NCBI GenBank assembly: GCA_030836155.1
Contig: JAURQI010000041.1
Coordinates: 1-32,807 of the forward strand
Direction: 5' to 3'
Length of the DNA: 32,807 nucleotides
Source of the DNA: Crocinitomix sp.
GTDB lineage: Bacteria > Bacteroidota > Bacteroidia > Flavobacteriales_D > Crocinitomicaceae
Below are positions 19,672 to 28,084 of the stretch, in pieces (position 1 is the stretch's first letter; every line of letters begins with the position of its first letter). The translations under genes and the position numbers were made by a program. The notes below the pieces were generated by a model. That model was not told where the DNA came from. It did not search any database and worked only from the letters and a program-made list of their open reading frames with translations.

Positions 19672-21030
19672 CTACCCCTCAAGCAAATCTTTGGCCAATT
19701 GATTCAAATCGAGTCCGTGGAAATTACCAGAGGTCATCAGTAAGAGATTTTGTTGATCCCAATCCTTTTCTTTAAGTCGATTAACGATTTCATTTGAATT
19801 TGTAAAAACGCTTACATTATCCGTTGCAAAGGCGTCTTCAACAATCTCTTTTGATAATGGTTCTAATCGCTTATGAGCAACCACATCCGGACTAAAATAG
19901 ACCAAAGCTTCATCAGCTTCTTTCATACAACCGGCATATTGCGGTAGAAATGACTTTTGCAATGAAGAAAAAGTATGAAGCTCCATACAAGCTATCAATT
20001 TTCGATCGGGATACTGTTCCTTTAAAGCTTTCACTGTTGCTTTAAGCTTTGACGGTGAGTGTGCAAAGTCTTTATAGGCTAATGAAATACCCGTCTCTGC
20101 AACCTTCTCCATTCGTTTAGAAGCACCTTTAAAGTCTGTAATTGCACTGTAAAAATCAGCATCAGAAACACCTATTTGATTTAACATTAATCTAGCTCCA
20201 TTTAGATTTTGAAGATTATGTTCTCCAAAAATAGAAAGTCTTACTGCTCCCCGTTCCGTTTGTAAAAACGTCTTTCCATTTTTTATCTCATAACTAGGCG
20301 TATGATAGGGGTGTCGTTGAATATCGATCCTCATTTTGCTCACCACTTCCTGAATGGATTCGTCTCCCTCGAAATAGATAAGATGACCCTCTTGCTCGAT
20401 TTTATCCGTAAAAATGGCGAATTGATCTATGTAATTATCGAAAGTGGGAAAAACATTGATATGGTCCCATGCTATACCGCTTATCATTGCAATATGCGGT
20501 GCATACCAATGAAATTTTGGTCGCCGATCAATCGGTGAGGATAAGTATTCATCTCCTTCAATTACAATATAAGGGGCATCGGACAATTGCACCATACAAT
20601 CAAACCCCTCTAATAAAGCACCTACCAAATAATCGGTTGGTTTCCCTAGCTTGTCCATCACATGCAACAACATAGAGGTAATCGTTGTCTTGCCATGACT
20701 GCCCCCCACTACAATTCTAATTTTATCTTTTGTTTGTTCATAAACAAACTCTGGATAGGAATAGATCTTTAAACCCAAGTCTTGGGCTCGTTTCAATTCT
20801 GGATTATCTTCTCTGGCATGCATCCCAAGAATAATTGCATCTAATTCTTCATGAATATGATCAGGATTCCATCCTTCTTCAGCCGGCAGCAAGTTATTTT
20901 TAGCCAAACGCCCACGTGACGGCTCAAAAATCTCGTCATCTGAACCGGTTACCTGATAACCCTTTCGTGCCAATGCTATCGCCAGATTGTGCATTGCACT
21001 ACCTCCTACTGCTATAAAATGAACCTTCAT
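19672..21030 (-). CDS. mpl: UDP-MurNAc:L-Ala-gamma-D-Glu-meso-DAP ligase (Mpl)
   Basis: Mpl reattaches the recycled tripeptide to UDP-MurNAc during peptidoglycan recycling. The 452-residue protein has the Mur-ligase plan: an N-terminal UDP-binding Rossmann domain (VHFIAVGGSAMHNLAIALARKGYQVTGSD), the ATP P-loop GGSHGKTT near 108-115, YIVIEGDEYLSS near 155, and a C-terminal domain with MELHTFSSLQ. GSAMHNLA and VIEGDEY distinguish Mpl from MurC (which has GGxGMSG). It is transcribed leftward. A hairpin (AATACC/GGTATT, 21085-21103) lies in its likely leader. Confidence 0.9.
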   Translation of the reverse strand: MKVHFIAVGGSAMHNLAIALARKGYQVTGSDDEIFEPSRGRLAKNNLLPAEEGWNPDHIHEELDAIILGMHAREDNPELKRAQDLGLKIYSYPEFVYEQTKDKIRIVVGGSHGKTTITSMLLHVMDKLGKPTDYLVGALLEGFDCMVQLSDAPYIVIEGDEYLSSPIDRRPKFHWYAPHIAMISGIAWDHINVFPTFDNYIDQFAIFTDKIEQEGHLIYFEGDESIQEVVSKMRIDIQRHPYHTPSYEIKNGKTFLQTERGAVRLSIFGEHNLQNLNGARLMLNQIGVSDADFYSAITDFKGASKRMEKVAETGISLAYKDFAHSPSKLKATVKALKEQYPDRKLIACMELHTFSSLQKSFLPQYAGCMKEADEALVYFSPDVVAHKRLEPLSKEIVEDAFATDNVSVFTNSNEIVNRLKEKDWDQQNLLLMTSGNFHGLDLNQLAKDLLEG

Positions 21031-21227
21031 AAAGACTAATTTGAATTGAATACCCTAAAGATTCAGAAAAATGAGGAGTTGAATAATACCCTTCTGAGGT
21101 ATTTTTCAACAAATTAAATTGAACGAAATCAGTCCACTCGCCAATTCTTGGAAATGATACCTTATGATCCACTAAATAAACGCACTAATTTTATTATTTT
21201 CAAGGCGAACTTTAAAGAACCTTAATC

Positions 21228-22079
21228 ATGCGATTATACCCCATAGAAACTGGTAATTTTAAATTAGACGGAGGAGCTATGTTTGGCGTAGTGCCAAAAT
21301 CCATTTGGAAACGAACCAATCCAGCGGACAATAATAATATGTGCTCATGGAGCATGCGTTGTTTACTGATTGAAGATGGGGAAAGGTTGATGCTCGTTGA
21401 TACGGGTATGGGAGATAAACAAACTGAAAAATTCTTTAGCTACTATTATTTATTTGGCGATCATAGTCTTCAAAAAAGTATTGAAGCGCTAGGGTTTTCT
21501 CTGGATGATATCACAGACGTTATATTAACCCATTTGCATTTTGACCATTGTGGCGGCGCAATTGCACGCATGGGAGAGAAAGGATTTCGTACTATCTTTA
21601 AAAACGCCACTTACTGGAGTAATGAAAGACATTGGAAATGGGCTACAGAACCCAATAGACGAGAGCGCGCATCATTTTTGAAAGAAAACATCATCCCGAT
21701 TGAAGAAAGTGGGCAACTGAAATTCATCAACCGCACAGGGGACATCAGCGAAAATGTTTTCCCCAATATTGACTTTCTTTTTGCTGATGGACACACCGAC
21801 AGCCAAATGCTGCCTATGCTAAATTATAAAGACAAAAAAATAGTCTTTATGGCTGACCTATTGCCAAGCGTTGGACATATTCCACTCCCCTATGTTATGG
21901 GGTATGATACAAGACCGTTAATCACACTTTCAGAGAAAGAAAAATTCTTAACAACAGCTGCGGATGAAGGTTATATCCTTTTTTTAGAACATGACATTCA
22001 ACAAGAGTGCTGTACAGTAAAACATACCGAAAAAGGTGTTCGCGTGGATGAAACTTTCCAACTTGATAATATACTTTAG
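21228..22079 (+). CDS. MBL-fold metallo-hydrolase
   Basis: The 283-residue protein is a metallo-beta-lactamase-fold hydrolase. The metal motif THLHFDHCGG is at 101-110 (H102, H104, D106, H107). A later His lies in ADGHTDSQM (about 190) and an Asp in VFMADLLPSVGHIP (about 209), and LEHD near 253 supplies the last ligand. Such enzymes span quorum-quenching lactonases, phosphodiesterases and others. The opening GNFKLDGGAMFGVVPKSIW resembles the lactonase-like branch, but the substrate is not readable. It has about 200 bases of upstream sequence with no exact promoter match. Confidence 0.85.
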   Translation: MRLYPIETGNFKLDGGAMFGVVPKSIWKRTNPADNNNMCSWSMRCLLIEDGERLMLVDTGMGDKQTEKFFSYYYLFGDHSLQKSIEALGFSLDDITDVILTHLHFDHCGGAIARMGEKGFRTIFKNATYWSNERHWKWATEPNRRERASFLKENIIPIEESGQLKFINRTGDISENVFPNIDFLFADGHTDSQMLPMLNYKDKKIVFMADLLPSVGHIPLPYVMGYDTRPLITLSEKEKFLTTAADEGYILFLEHDIQQECCTVKHTEKGVRVDETFQLDNIL

Positions 22080-22153
22080 TCCGCTAAATTCATATTATTG
22101 TCTATTTTGTAATTTTTTTTTGCCAAATGGTTATACCATATAATCTTTAAGCC

Positions 22154-23617
22154 ATGAACAAGTATTTGATCGAAATTTTAAAAATTCAAGACTCTATTAT
22201 CCTGCCTGGATTGGGTGCCTTAATGGTTGCTAGTCAAAAAACAGGGAAGATTGTCTTTAACCAGCATCTTAAATTCAATGATGGTAGCTTGGCTAACTTC
22301 ATTGCTGAAAAAGAATCAATCGATATACAAGATGCGCAAAATCAAGTCGCAAAATTTGTTCGTGAAATTGAAGCCGTATTAGGCAAAGGAGAGTCTTATG
22401 ATATGTTTGAATTTGGTCGTTTTTACAAAAACAAAGACGGCGCTGTTGACTTTGAATTGGCCGGAGCTGCTAAGCCAATCACTAATGAGAAGCCAGCTGA
22501 TACACCAAAAAAAGAAACGCTGAAAAAAGCTGAACCAAAGAAGCCAGCACCTAAAAAAGTGAAGCCAGTGGCTGACGTGATTAAACCTGAACCAGAAATT
22601 AAAAAGGAAACTCCAAAAAAGAAGGAAGCAGATAAAGTATCACCAAAAGAAACGGCTAAGACGAAGAAAAAGGAGGAGAAAGCAGAAGATCTCGAAAAGA
22701 AAGAAACAAAACAAGCTAAGAATAAATTTGTCCCTTCTGATGAATTAGAGGAGATGAAAGCTCAAGAGGCGACTAAACCTGCCGAGAAGAAAGTACCTAT
22801 TCAAGAAGAAAAGACGCCCGAAAAGCAAGAAGAGGTTAAATCTACCAGCAGTCCAAAACAACAAAAAAATAAATTCGTTCCGACTGAAGAGAAAGAAACG
22901 AAGACAGAAGATAAAGTAAAAGCAGCTGCAACAATTGTAGCATCTGCTGACGCTCCAAAAATTACAGGTGCTAAGGAAACCGTTTCTACAACAAAAGAAA
23001 CCATAAAAGAAACGACCAAAGAAAAAGTTATAGTTAAAGAGGAAAAGAAGAAAAAGCGAGGCTTTATTTGGATTATCTTAATTATTCTATTGCTCGGACT
23101 CGGAGCTGCAGGTTATTTCTTTAAAGATAAAATCATGGCCTGGTTCGATCACGAAGAAGACGTAGAGCATGTCGATGAAGATCATAATGACACGAATGGT
23201 GATGGTTCAGAGGATGACTTACCACAAGAAGCCATAGCGCTTGACTCAACAGCTTTTGAAAGCGAGGAAATGATTGATACTACTGTAACTTCAGAAGAGG
23301 CAGAGACGGAAGAGATGACAGTGGAAGAAGAGGAAGAGGCAATAGTCGAAGAGCCTGTTGTAAACAATGTCTCGAACCAAGGCAGCAATAGCGGATCGTA
23401 TCATCTTATTGGAAACTCATTTGGCGAAAAATCCAATGCTGAGCGTTATGTATCAGAAATGAGTGGTAAAGGATATCCAGCAAAAATTCTAGGTCGATTT
23501 GACGGGTTATATTTAGTCTCCTTAAAGTCTTATGACTCTCGAGATCAAGCCCAAAGCGGAAGAAGCAGTGTAACTGCAGATGCCTCTAGTGCCTGGATAT
23601 TGAAGTATCCAAAATAA
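22154..23617 (+). CDS. HU-CCDC81-like and SPOR domain membrane protein
   Basis: The 487-residue protein starts with an HU-like region (about 1-105, with ILPGLGALMVASQ and EFGRFYKNKDGAVDFE) matching the Bacteroidota HU-CCDC81 repeat family. A long Lys/Glu/Pro-rich disordered stretch follows (about 106-300), containing a repeated NKFVP motif (near 188 and 235). One membrane span lies at about 302-322, then an acidic linker and a C-terminal SPOR domain (about 415-487, YHLIGNSFGEKSNAERYVSEM). SPOR domains bind glycan strands lacking side peptides at division sites. The topology predicts a cytoplasmic HU-like head and a periplasmic SPOR domain, so it may link the cell interior to septal wall. Confidence 0.85.
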   Translation: MNKYLIEILKIQDSIILPGLGALMVASQKTGKIVFNQHLKFNDGSLANFIAEKESIDIQDAQNQVAKFVREIEAVLGKGESYDMFEFGRFYKNKDGAVDFELAGAAKPITNEKPADTPKKETLKKAEPKKPAPKKVKPVADVIKPEPEIKKETPKKKEADKVSPKETAKTKKKEEKAEDLEKKETKQAKNKFVPSDELEEMKAQEATKPAEKKVPIQEEKTPEKQEEVKSTSSPKQQKNKFVPTEEKETKTEDKVKAAATIVASADAPKITGAKETVSTTKETIKETTKEKVIVKEEKKKKRGFIWIILIILLLGLGAAGYFFKDKIMAWFDHEEDVEHVDEDHNDTNGDGSEDDLPQEAIALDSTAFESEEMIDTTVTSEEAETEEMTVEEEEEAIVEEPVVNNVSNQGSNSGSYHLIGNSFGEKSNAERYVSEMSGKGYPAKILGRFDGLYLVSLKSYDSRDQAQSGRSSVTADASSAWILKYPK

Positions 23618-23631
23618 ACTTCCTGTACGAT

Positions 23632-24006
23632 TTAATTTTTACAAGTCATCCAAAGACATGAACTACAATGAATTTGTGGAAGAAAAAATCGAACCATCTC
23701 TGTACCGCCTTCTTTGAAAAAAACCAATTTTTCATTAAACTCTGCCAAATCAAGAAAATTGTACTTCCCCTTGATGGCACCTGATGGTCTGATACCTGGA
23801 TTATCATCAATAGAGTAGTATTGATCCATCTCTTGACCATTGAGAATTTCATACACAGTTTTACGTCCTGTACAGCAAAAAACCTGATCGTCAAAATGAA
23901 TTTCTTCGTAACAATCATCTTGACAATGGTAACATGTCTTTAACTCCTCCTTCTTCACGGCAAAAAAATGCAATTTTCTTTCTATTTTTAGGCTGATATT
24001 AATCAC
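23632..24006 (-). CDS. CcoI-type copper ATPase N-terminal region, truncated or standalone
   Basis: This 124-residue frame matches the N-terminal metal-binding region of CcoI/FixI-type copper ATPases, which load copper into cbb3 oxidase. It has CYHCQDDC at 25-32, CCTGRKTVYEIL at 44-55, a DDNPG stretch, and FFLPQIHCSSCLW at 107-119. In full CcoI proteins the CxSC segment leads into the rest of the metal domain, the membrane spans and the ATPase domains. Here the frame ends six residues later (MTCKN then stop), 12 bases from the HU/SPOR stop, and the remainder is absent. A GTG at 23958, giving KKEELKTCYHC, could be the true start. It is divergent from the histidine kinase. It may be a relic, or a retained metal-binding protein. 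Confidence 0.7.
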   Translation of the reverse strand: MINISLKIERKLHFFAVKKEELKTCYHCQDDCYEEIHFDDQVFCCTGRKTVYEILNGQEMDQYYSIDDNPGIRPSGAIKGKYNFLDLAEFNEKLVFFKEGGTEMVRFFLPQIHCSSCLWMTCKN

Positions 24007-24019
24007 CTAATCTGTAACC

Positions 24020-25558
24020 TTGACAAAAGAAAACTTAAATCTATCGACCCCCATTTATGAGGTTCTATTCAATTCGATTGAAGAGGGGTTCTTAATCGCT
24101 AATAAACGTGGTGAAATTGTGATGGCTAACCCGAGAGCATGCGAACTTTTTGGTTATAAAGAAGGCGAACTGATTGGCTATCCAGTAGAGTCCTTAATTC
24201 CGATGTCCAAAAGAGATGGACATAAAAAATTACGCGGAGATTTTCAAAAGCAACCACAAAAAAGATCCATGGGGGCAGGAATGAACTTATCTGCTTTAAA
24301 GAAAGATGGTACTACCTTCTATGTTGAAATCAGCTTGAATCATGTCGATATTGATGGAGAAAAATATATTTCTGCGTTAATATCAAATGTTAGCAAAAGG
24401 GTTGAACAAGAGCGACAGATTAAAGATTTAAATTCAGACTTGGAGGCAAAAGTTCGTAAAAGAACAATCGAGGTCAGGGAAAGTCAGAAGTTGCACAGTG
24501 CTATTGCGAGAAACTTTCCAAATGGAATCATAAACGTGTTTGATCGTGACTTGAATTACATCTTCGTTGATGGGAAGGAGCTATTTCAAATGGGCATTAA
24601 AAGCGAACGACTAATTGGCACTAACTATTTAGAGAAGATTGCTCCGGAAATTCGCCCTCAAATTAAAGAAGCTTTGCTTGGCGTATTTAATGGAGCGCCT
24701 ATCGATTTTGAAATCGAATTTAAAGGTCATTTTTACAGAATTAACGCGGTACCACTGGCTTTAGATTCGGGAGAGATAAATCGAATCCTGGTAGTTGAAC
24801 GAAATATTACAGAGCAAAAGAAATTTACTGAGCAACAAGAGGCGGCTTTAGAAAATGAGCGAAGCCTCAATAAAATGAAATCTCGCTTTGTATCGATGGC
24901 GTCGCATGAATTTAGAACACCATTGAGTACAGTTTTGTCTTCAACTTCTTTGATTGAGAAATATATCGAGCGAGAGATGTACGAGAAAACGGAAAAGCAT
25001 ACAAATCGAATCAAAAAATCAGTTCATGGTTTGACGGAGATTTTAAATGATTTCTTATCCGTTGATAAACTAGAGACTCAAATTACTCCAGTCAAAAAAC
25101 AAACATTTGAATATAAGCAATTTGCTAATGACATCATAGAGGATATGACGGCCATAAGTAAAGAAGGGCAAACGATTCATGTTGACATTCGAGGAACAAA
25201 TGATGAGATCCATACAGATCCTGGCATCTTGAAAAACATCTTGTACAATTTAATGTCCAACGCGATTAAATACTCGAGTGAAGGCAAAGTAATACAGTAC
25301 ATTTCGACTGTATCTGATACCACACTCACGATTGATGTGATTGATGAGGGCATAGGCATCCCTAAATCAGATCAGAAAGAATTATTCACGCGATTTTTTA
25401 GAGCAAAAAATGCTACAAATATCAAAGGGACAGGTCTAGGTCTAAATATTGTCAAAAAATATTTGGAATTATTAGAAGGAAATATGACTTTTGAGAGTCA
25501 GGAGAACAAAGGTACCCGTTTCACGATACGAATACCCATAAACCAAGAAGAATCATAG
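24020..25558 (+). CDS. PAS-PAS sensor histidine kinase
   Basis: A soluble-looking kinase of 512 residues with no membrane span. PAS 1 is at about 12-125, a coiled coil (IKDLNSDLEAKVRKRTIEV) at 133-150, PAS 2 at about 157-270, HisKA with H296 in MASHEFRTPL, and the HATPase domain with N-box NLMSNAIKYS, VIDEGIGIP and GTGLGLNIVKKYL. PAS 1 resembles the FixL family (GAGMNLSALKKDGTTFYVEISL), but at the heme-ligand position I align R65, not His, so heme binding is doubtful. The start must be the TTG at 24020, because a stop lies just upstream in frame. The regulator gene follows 5 bases later. Confidence 0.9.
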   Translation: MTKENLNLSTPIYEVLFNSIEEGFLIANKRGEIVMANPRACELFGYKEGELIGYPVESLIPMSKRDGHKKLRGDFQKQPQKRSMGAGMNLSALKKDGTTFYVEISLNHVDIDGEKYISALISNVSKRVEQERQIKDLNSDLEAKVRKRTIEVRESQKLHSAIARNFPNGIINVFDRDLNYIFVDGKELFQMGIKSERLIGTNYLEKIAPEIRPQIKEALLGVFNGAPIDFEIEFKGHFYRINAVPLALDSGEINRILVVERNITEQKKFTEQQEAALENERSLNKMKSRFVSMASHEFRTPLSTVLSSTSLIEKYIEREMYEKTEKHTNRIKKSVHGLTEILNDFLSVDKLETQITPVKKQTFEYKQFANDIIEDMTAISKEGQTIHVDIRGTNDEIHTDPGILKNILYNLMSNAIKYSSEGKVIQYISTVSDTTLTIDVIDEGIGIPKSDQKELFTRFFRAKNATNIKGTGLGLNIVKKYLELLEGNMTFESQENKGTRFTIRIPINQEES

Positions 25559-25563
25559 ATAAC

Positions 25564-26616
25564 ATGGCAAAGAAAATTACACTAATTGAGGATAATAGTG
25601 AAATGCGCGAGAATATCGAAGAGATTCTCAAACTTGCTAATTATGATGTCGTTTCTGCGGAAAATGGCAAAAAGGGTGTTTCCCTCATCAAACAAGAAAA
25701 ACCTGATTTAATACTTTGTGATATTATGATGCCAGAACTCGATGGTTATGGCGTTCTATATATGATAGGAAAGGATCCTGAAACATCTTCTATTCCATTT
25801 ATATTTCTATCTGCAAAATCTGAAAAAGAAGATTTCAGAAAAGGAATGAATATGGGCGCGGATGATTATTTAACGAAACCTTTTGAGGACACAGAGCTGC
25901 TAGATGCTATTGAAAAGAGATTAGCTCGAATTGAGCAATTTTCGCAGCACTTCGATCGCTCAGAAGATGGGTTAAATGCATTTTTGGACGAAGCAGGTGG
26001 TATTGAGCAATTAACGAATGAACGGAAAACAAAAAAGGTCAAGAAAAAGGACAATCTCTTTTTTGAAGACGATTATCCAAACTACCTATACTTTGTAATC
26101 TCTGGTAAGATAAAGACCTACAAAATGAATGCCGACGGCAAGGATTTTGTTACGGGTCTTCATTCTGAAGGTGACTTTTTCGGTTTCAAAGAAATTATTC
26201 AAGGATCAAATTACACGAATTCAGCTTCCGCATTGGAAGACTCTGAAGTAGCGATGATTCGCAGAGAAGACTTTCTAAAGTTGCTGTATACTTCAAAAGA
26301 AGTTTCAGAAAAGTTCATACAAATGCTCGTTGGGTCAGTGACAGAGAAACAGAATGAGTTGCTCAACCTGGCTTATGACTCGGTTCGGAAACGTGTAGCA
26401 GATTCTTTATTGAAGTTAAGCGAAAAATATCAGGAAGAGACAGAAGGACCTTTTACCATATCGATGTCACGTGATGATTTGGCTTCAATTGTTGGAACAG
26501 CAACCGAATCTGTAATTCGAACATTATCAGAATTCAAGTCAGACGGTTATATCGCTATAAAAGGATCAAGTATTACGATTTTACAACCTGAAAAACTTAA
26601 GAACTTTATGTTCTAG
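25564..26616 (+). CDS. Response regulator: receiver fused to CRP/FNR-like effector
   Basis: The 350-residue regulator has a complete receiver (about 3-122; acidic pocket E9/D10, phosphorylation site D53, K104). A linker follows, then a cyclic-nucleotide-binding-like beta-barrel (about 150-245, NLFFEDDYPNYLYFVISGKIKTYK and GDFFGFKEIIQG) and a CRP-type winged helix (about 262-345). The barrel lacks the GExA...R cassette that binds cAMP, so phosphorylation probably replaces the ligand. The recognition helix ATESVIRTLSEF keeps E315 and R319, equivalent to CRP E181 and R185 that read GTGA. It is almost certainly the partner of the kinase 5 bases upstream. Confidence 0.9.
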   Translation: MAKKITLIEDNSEMRENIEEILKLANYDVVSAENGKKGVSLIKQEKPDLILCDIMMPELDGYGVLYMIGKDPETSSIPFIFLSAKSEKEDFRKGMNMGADDYLTKPFEDTELLDAIEKRLARIEQFSQHFDRSEDGLNAFLDEAGGIEQLTNERKTKKVKKKDNLFFEDDYPNYLYFVISGKIKTYKMNADGKDFVTGLHSEGDFFGFKEIIQGSNYTNSASALEDSEVAMIRREDFLKLLYTSKEVSEKFIQMLVGSVTEKQNELLNLAYDSVRKRVADSLLKLSEKYQEETEGPFTISMSRDDLASIVGTATESVIRTLSEFKSDGYIAIKGSSITILQPEKLKNFMF

Positions 26617-26642
26617 AAAGGATTATCCCTTATAAGTAAAAT

Positions 26643-26676
26643 AAAAGCGGGCACGATTTAGATCGTGCCCGCTTTT
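26643..26676. terminator. Strong bidirectional terminator
   Basis: A perfect 15-bp stem (AAAAGCGGGCACGAT with ATCGTGCCCGCTTTT) closes a TTAG loop, with T-rich tracts on both strands. It lies between the stop of the regulator (26616) and the convergent stress-protein stop (26754). Confidence 0.92.
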
Positions 26677-26753
26677 GCGTAAAGTTAGGTTGAGTGTTTG
26701 CCCCAAATTATTGCTCTGGGGCTTTTATAATATCGTGGAAGGTAAATTTTATA

Positions 26754-27629
26754 CTAACTATCCTCCAATACAAGAATTGGTAAAATTTCATGATTAACAA
26801 GTTCTTTAGTAATGCTTTTATGGAAAAAGCGCTTAAAAAAGCTCGTGTGTTTAGCAACAACAACGAGTAAGTCTGCATCAACTTTATCACAATAATCCAT
26901 TAAACCTTTACTGATGTTCGTGTCCTTAATCACCACAATTTCATCAAGCGGTTCAACTTTTTCTAAATCCTTCATCAGCTTTTGCTCTTCCTCTGTAAAA
27001 TCCTTTTCATCCATTTTAACAGTCGCCGCAGCTGTATGCGCATCAAAATGTGACTTAAATTGACTTATTGCCTTGATCACATTTGGCTTATTTGCATTAT
27101 GTAGATCACTAGCCATAACCAGTTTATCCATCTTATCAAAACGCGCCTTTAAAGGAATCGCTAAGACAGGTTTGTGGACTCCCCTCATAATTGCGGTTGT
27201 CACACTACCTATGAGTATTTCGTCTAAACGAGAAATACCTTTGCTACCTACCACAATTAAATCAACTGGATCAATTTCATTTAAGTCATTAATCGTATCA
27301 ACTGGCGTTCCGTTTTTACTAACGGACTGTAACTTCAGGTCACTATACTTTGTAAATAAGCGCGACTCCTCATCTTTCAATTGCTCAAGACTCTCTTGGT
27401 GAGCAATCTCTTCAATATCGATTAAGGTTGCTGCAGAAGTTCTTACTAGGTAGGAGTTGATCAATACATAACTCACGTCTTTACCGAAAGCGGAAATCGC
27501 ATAATCAGCAGCGTTTTTCGCATGATCAGAAAAATCTGTTAAAAGATATATCGTTTTAAAATCCATAAGCTTTTGTTTGTCACGGTTCAATCTTGACTGA
27601 ACCTCATCATTCGGTAAATAGTTTGACAT
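26754..27629 (-). CDS. Tandem universal stress protein
   Basis: The 291-residue protein has two Usp domains. The first (about 22-165) carries the ATP-binding pattern VVGSKGISRLDEILIGSVTTAIM (G-x2-G-x9-G-S). The second (about 168-291) keeps the fold (KLVMASDLHNANKPNVIKAI and LLVVVAKHTSFFKRFFHKSITKELV) but has lost the glycines, so it likely does not bind ATP. The annotated start adds 21 residues before MDFKTIYLLTDFSDHA; a start at 27566 is equally possible. The gene lies 5 bases after the small membrane gene, so the two form one operon. Usp proteins respond to stress and growth arrest. Confidence 0.88.
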   Translation of the reverse strand: MSNYLPNDEVQSRLNRDKQKLMDFKTIYLLTDFSDHAKNAADYAISAFGKDVSYVLINSYLVRTSAATLIDIEEIAHQESLEQLKDEESRLFTKYSDLKLQSVSKNGTPVDTINDLNEIDPVDLIVVGSKGISRLDEILIGSVTTAIMRGVHKPVLAIPLKARFDKMDKLVMASDLHNANKPNVIKAISQFKSHFDAHTAAATVKMDEKDFTEEEQKLMKDLEKVEPLDEIVVIKDTNISKGLMDYCDKVDADLLVVVAKHTSFFKRFFHKSITKELVNHEILPILVLEDS

Positions 27630-27634
27630 TAAAC

Positions 27635-27925
27635 TTAAAATAAATTAACCAAGATGATAATCAGGTCAGCAGCAATTGCAATTCCGCTCGTATATACGAT
27701 AGCCCGAATTGGTGCAACAGCTAACATCATCGACAATGCTGTCATTGTGGTAAAAGCTAAAATTATCAATGAGAATACTTGCGTCAAGGCACCAAGCCCT
27801 ACTGCAATTCCTGCAAAACATCCTACTAATAGAATGAATAATACCATCAAACCGAAACGGTTTCTTTCTAAATATTCAAAAGATAATTTTTCTCCTAATT
27901 TTTTTGACTCTACAACATTTGACAT
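27635..27925 (-). CDS. Small three-span membrane protein in the Usp operon
   Basis: The 96-residue protein has a charged N-terminus (SNVVESKKLGEKLSFEYLERNR) followed by three hydrophobic segments (about 25-42, 44-64 and 72-95). No known motif. It is the first gene of the operon ending with the universal stress protein, with a -7 box 23 bases upstream and a CRP-type palindrome further up. The context suggests a membrane protein made under the same stress condition. Confidence 0.7.
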   Translation of the reverse strand: MSNVVESKKLGEKLSFEYLERNRFGLMVLFILLVGCFAGIAVGLGALTQVFSLIILAFTTMTALSMMLAVAPIRAIVYTSGIAIAADLIIILVNLF

Positions 27926-27948
27926 AGTTCTTGGTTTTAGTTCATCAA

Positions 27949-27956
27949 CAAATGTA
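27949..27956 (-). promoter_or_regulatory. Promoter -7 box of the Usp operon (TACATTTG)
   Basis: TACATTTG on the minus strand fits TAnnTTTG and ends 23 bases upstream of the ATG at 27925. The expected transcription start is near 27942. Confidence 0.6.
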
Positions 27957-27998
27957 GATCAGAAATACGGCTACCTTAATGATCGGCATTAGCCGTTT

Positions 27999-28016
27999 AT
28001 ATGACTTTTGTCACAT
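27999..28016. promoter_or_regulatory. CRP/FNR-type binding site upstream of the Usp operon
   Basis: ATATGACTTTTGTCACAT is a near-perfect palindrome (arms ATATGAC/GTCACAT, one mismatch, 4-base centre) and contains a GTGA half-site on each side in degenerate form. Its centre is about 65 bases upstream of the expected transcription start, a typical class I activation distance. An unrelated inverted repeat ACGGCTA/TAGCCGT (27967-27996) lies between it and the -7 box. Confidence 0.55.
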
Positions 28017-28084
28017 TTCTAAATTAATGACCTTAAAAACGAATGAAAAAACTTGATAGCCAAATCGTTACATTTCAGCTGTTT

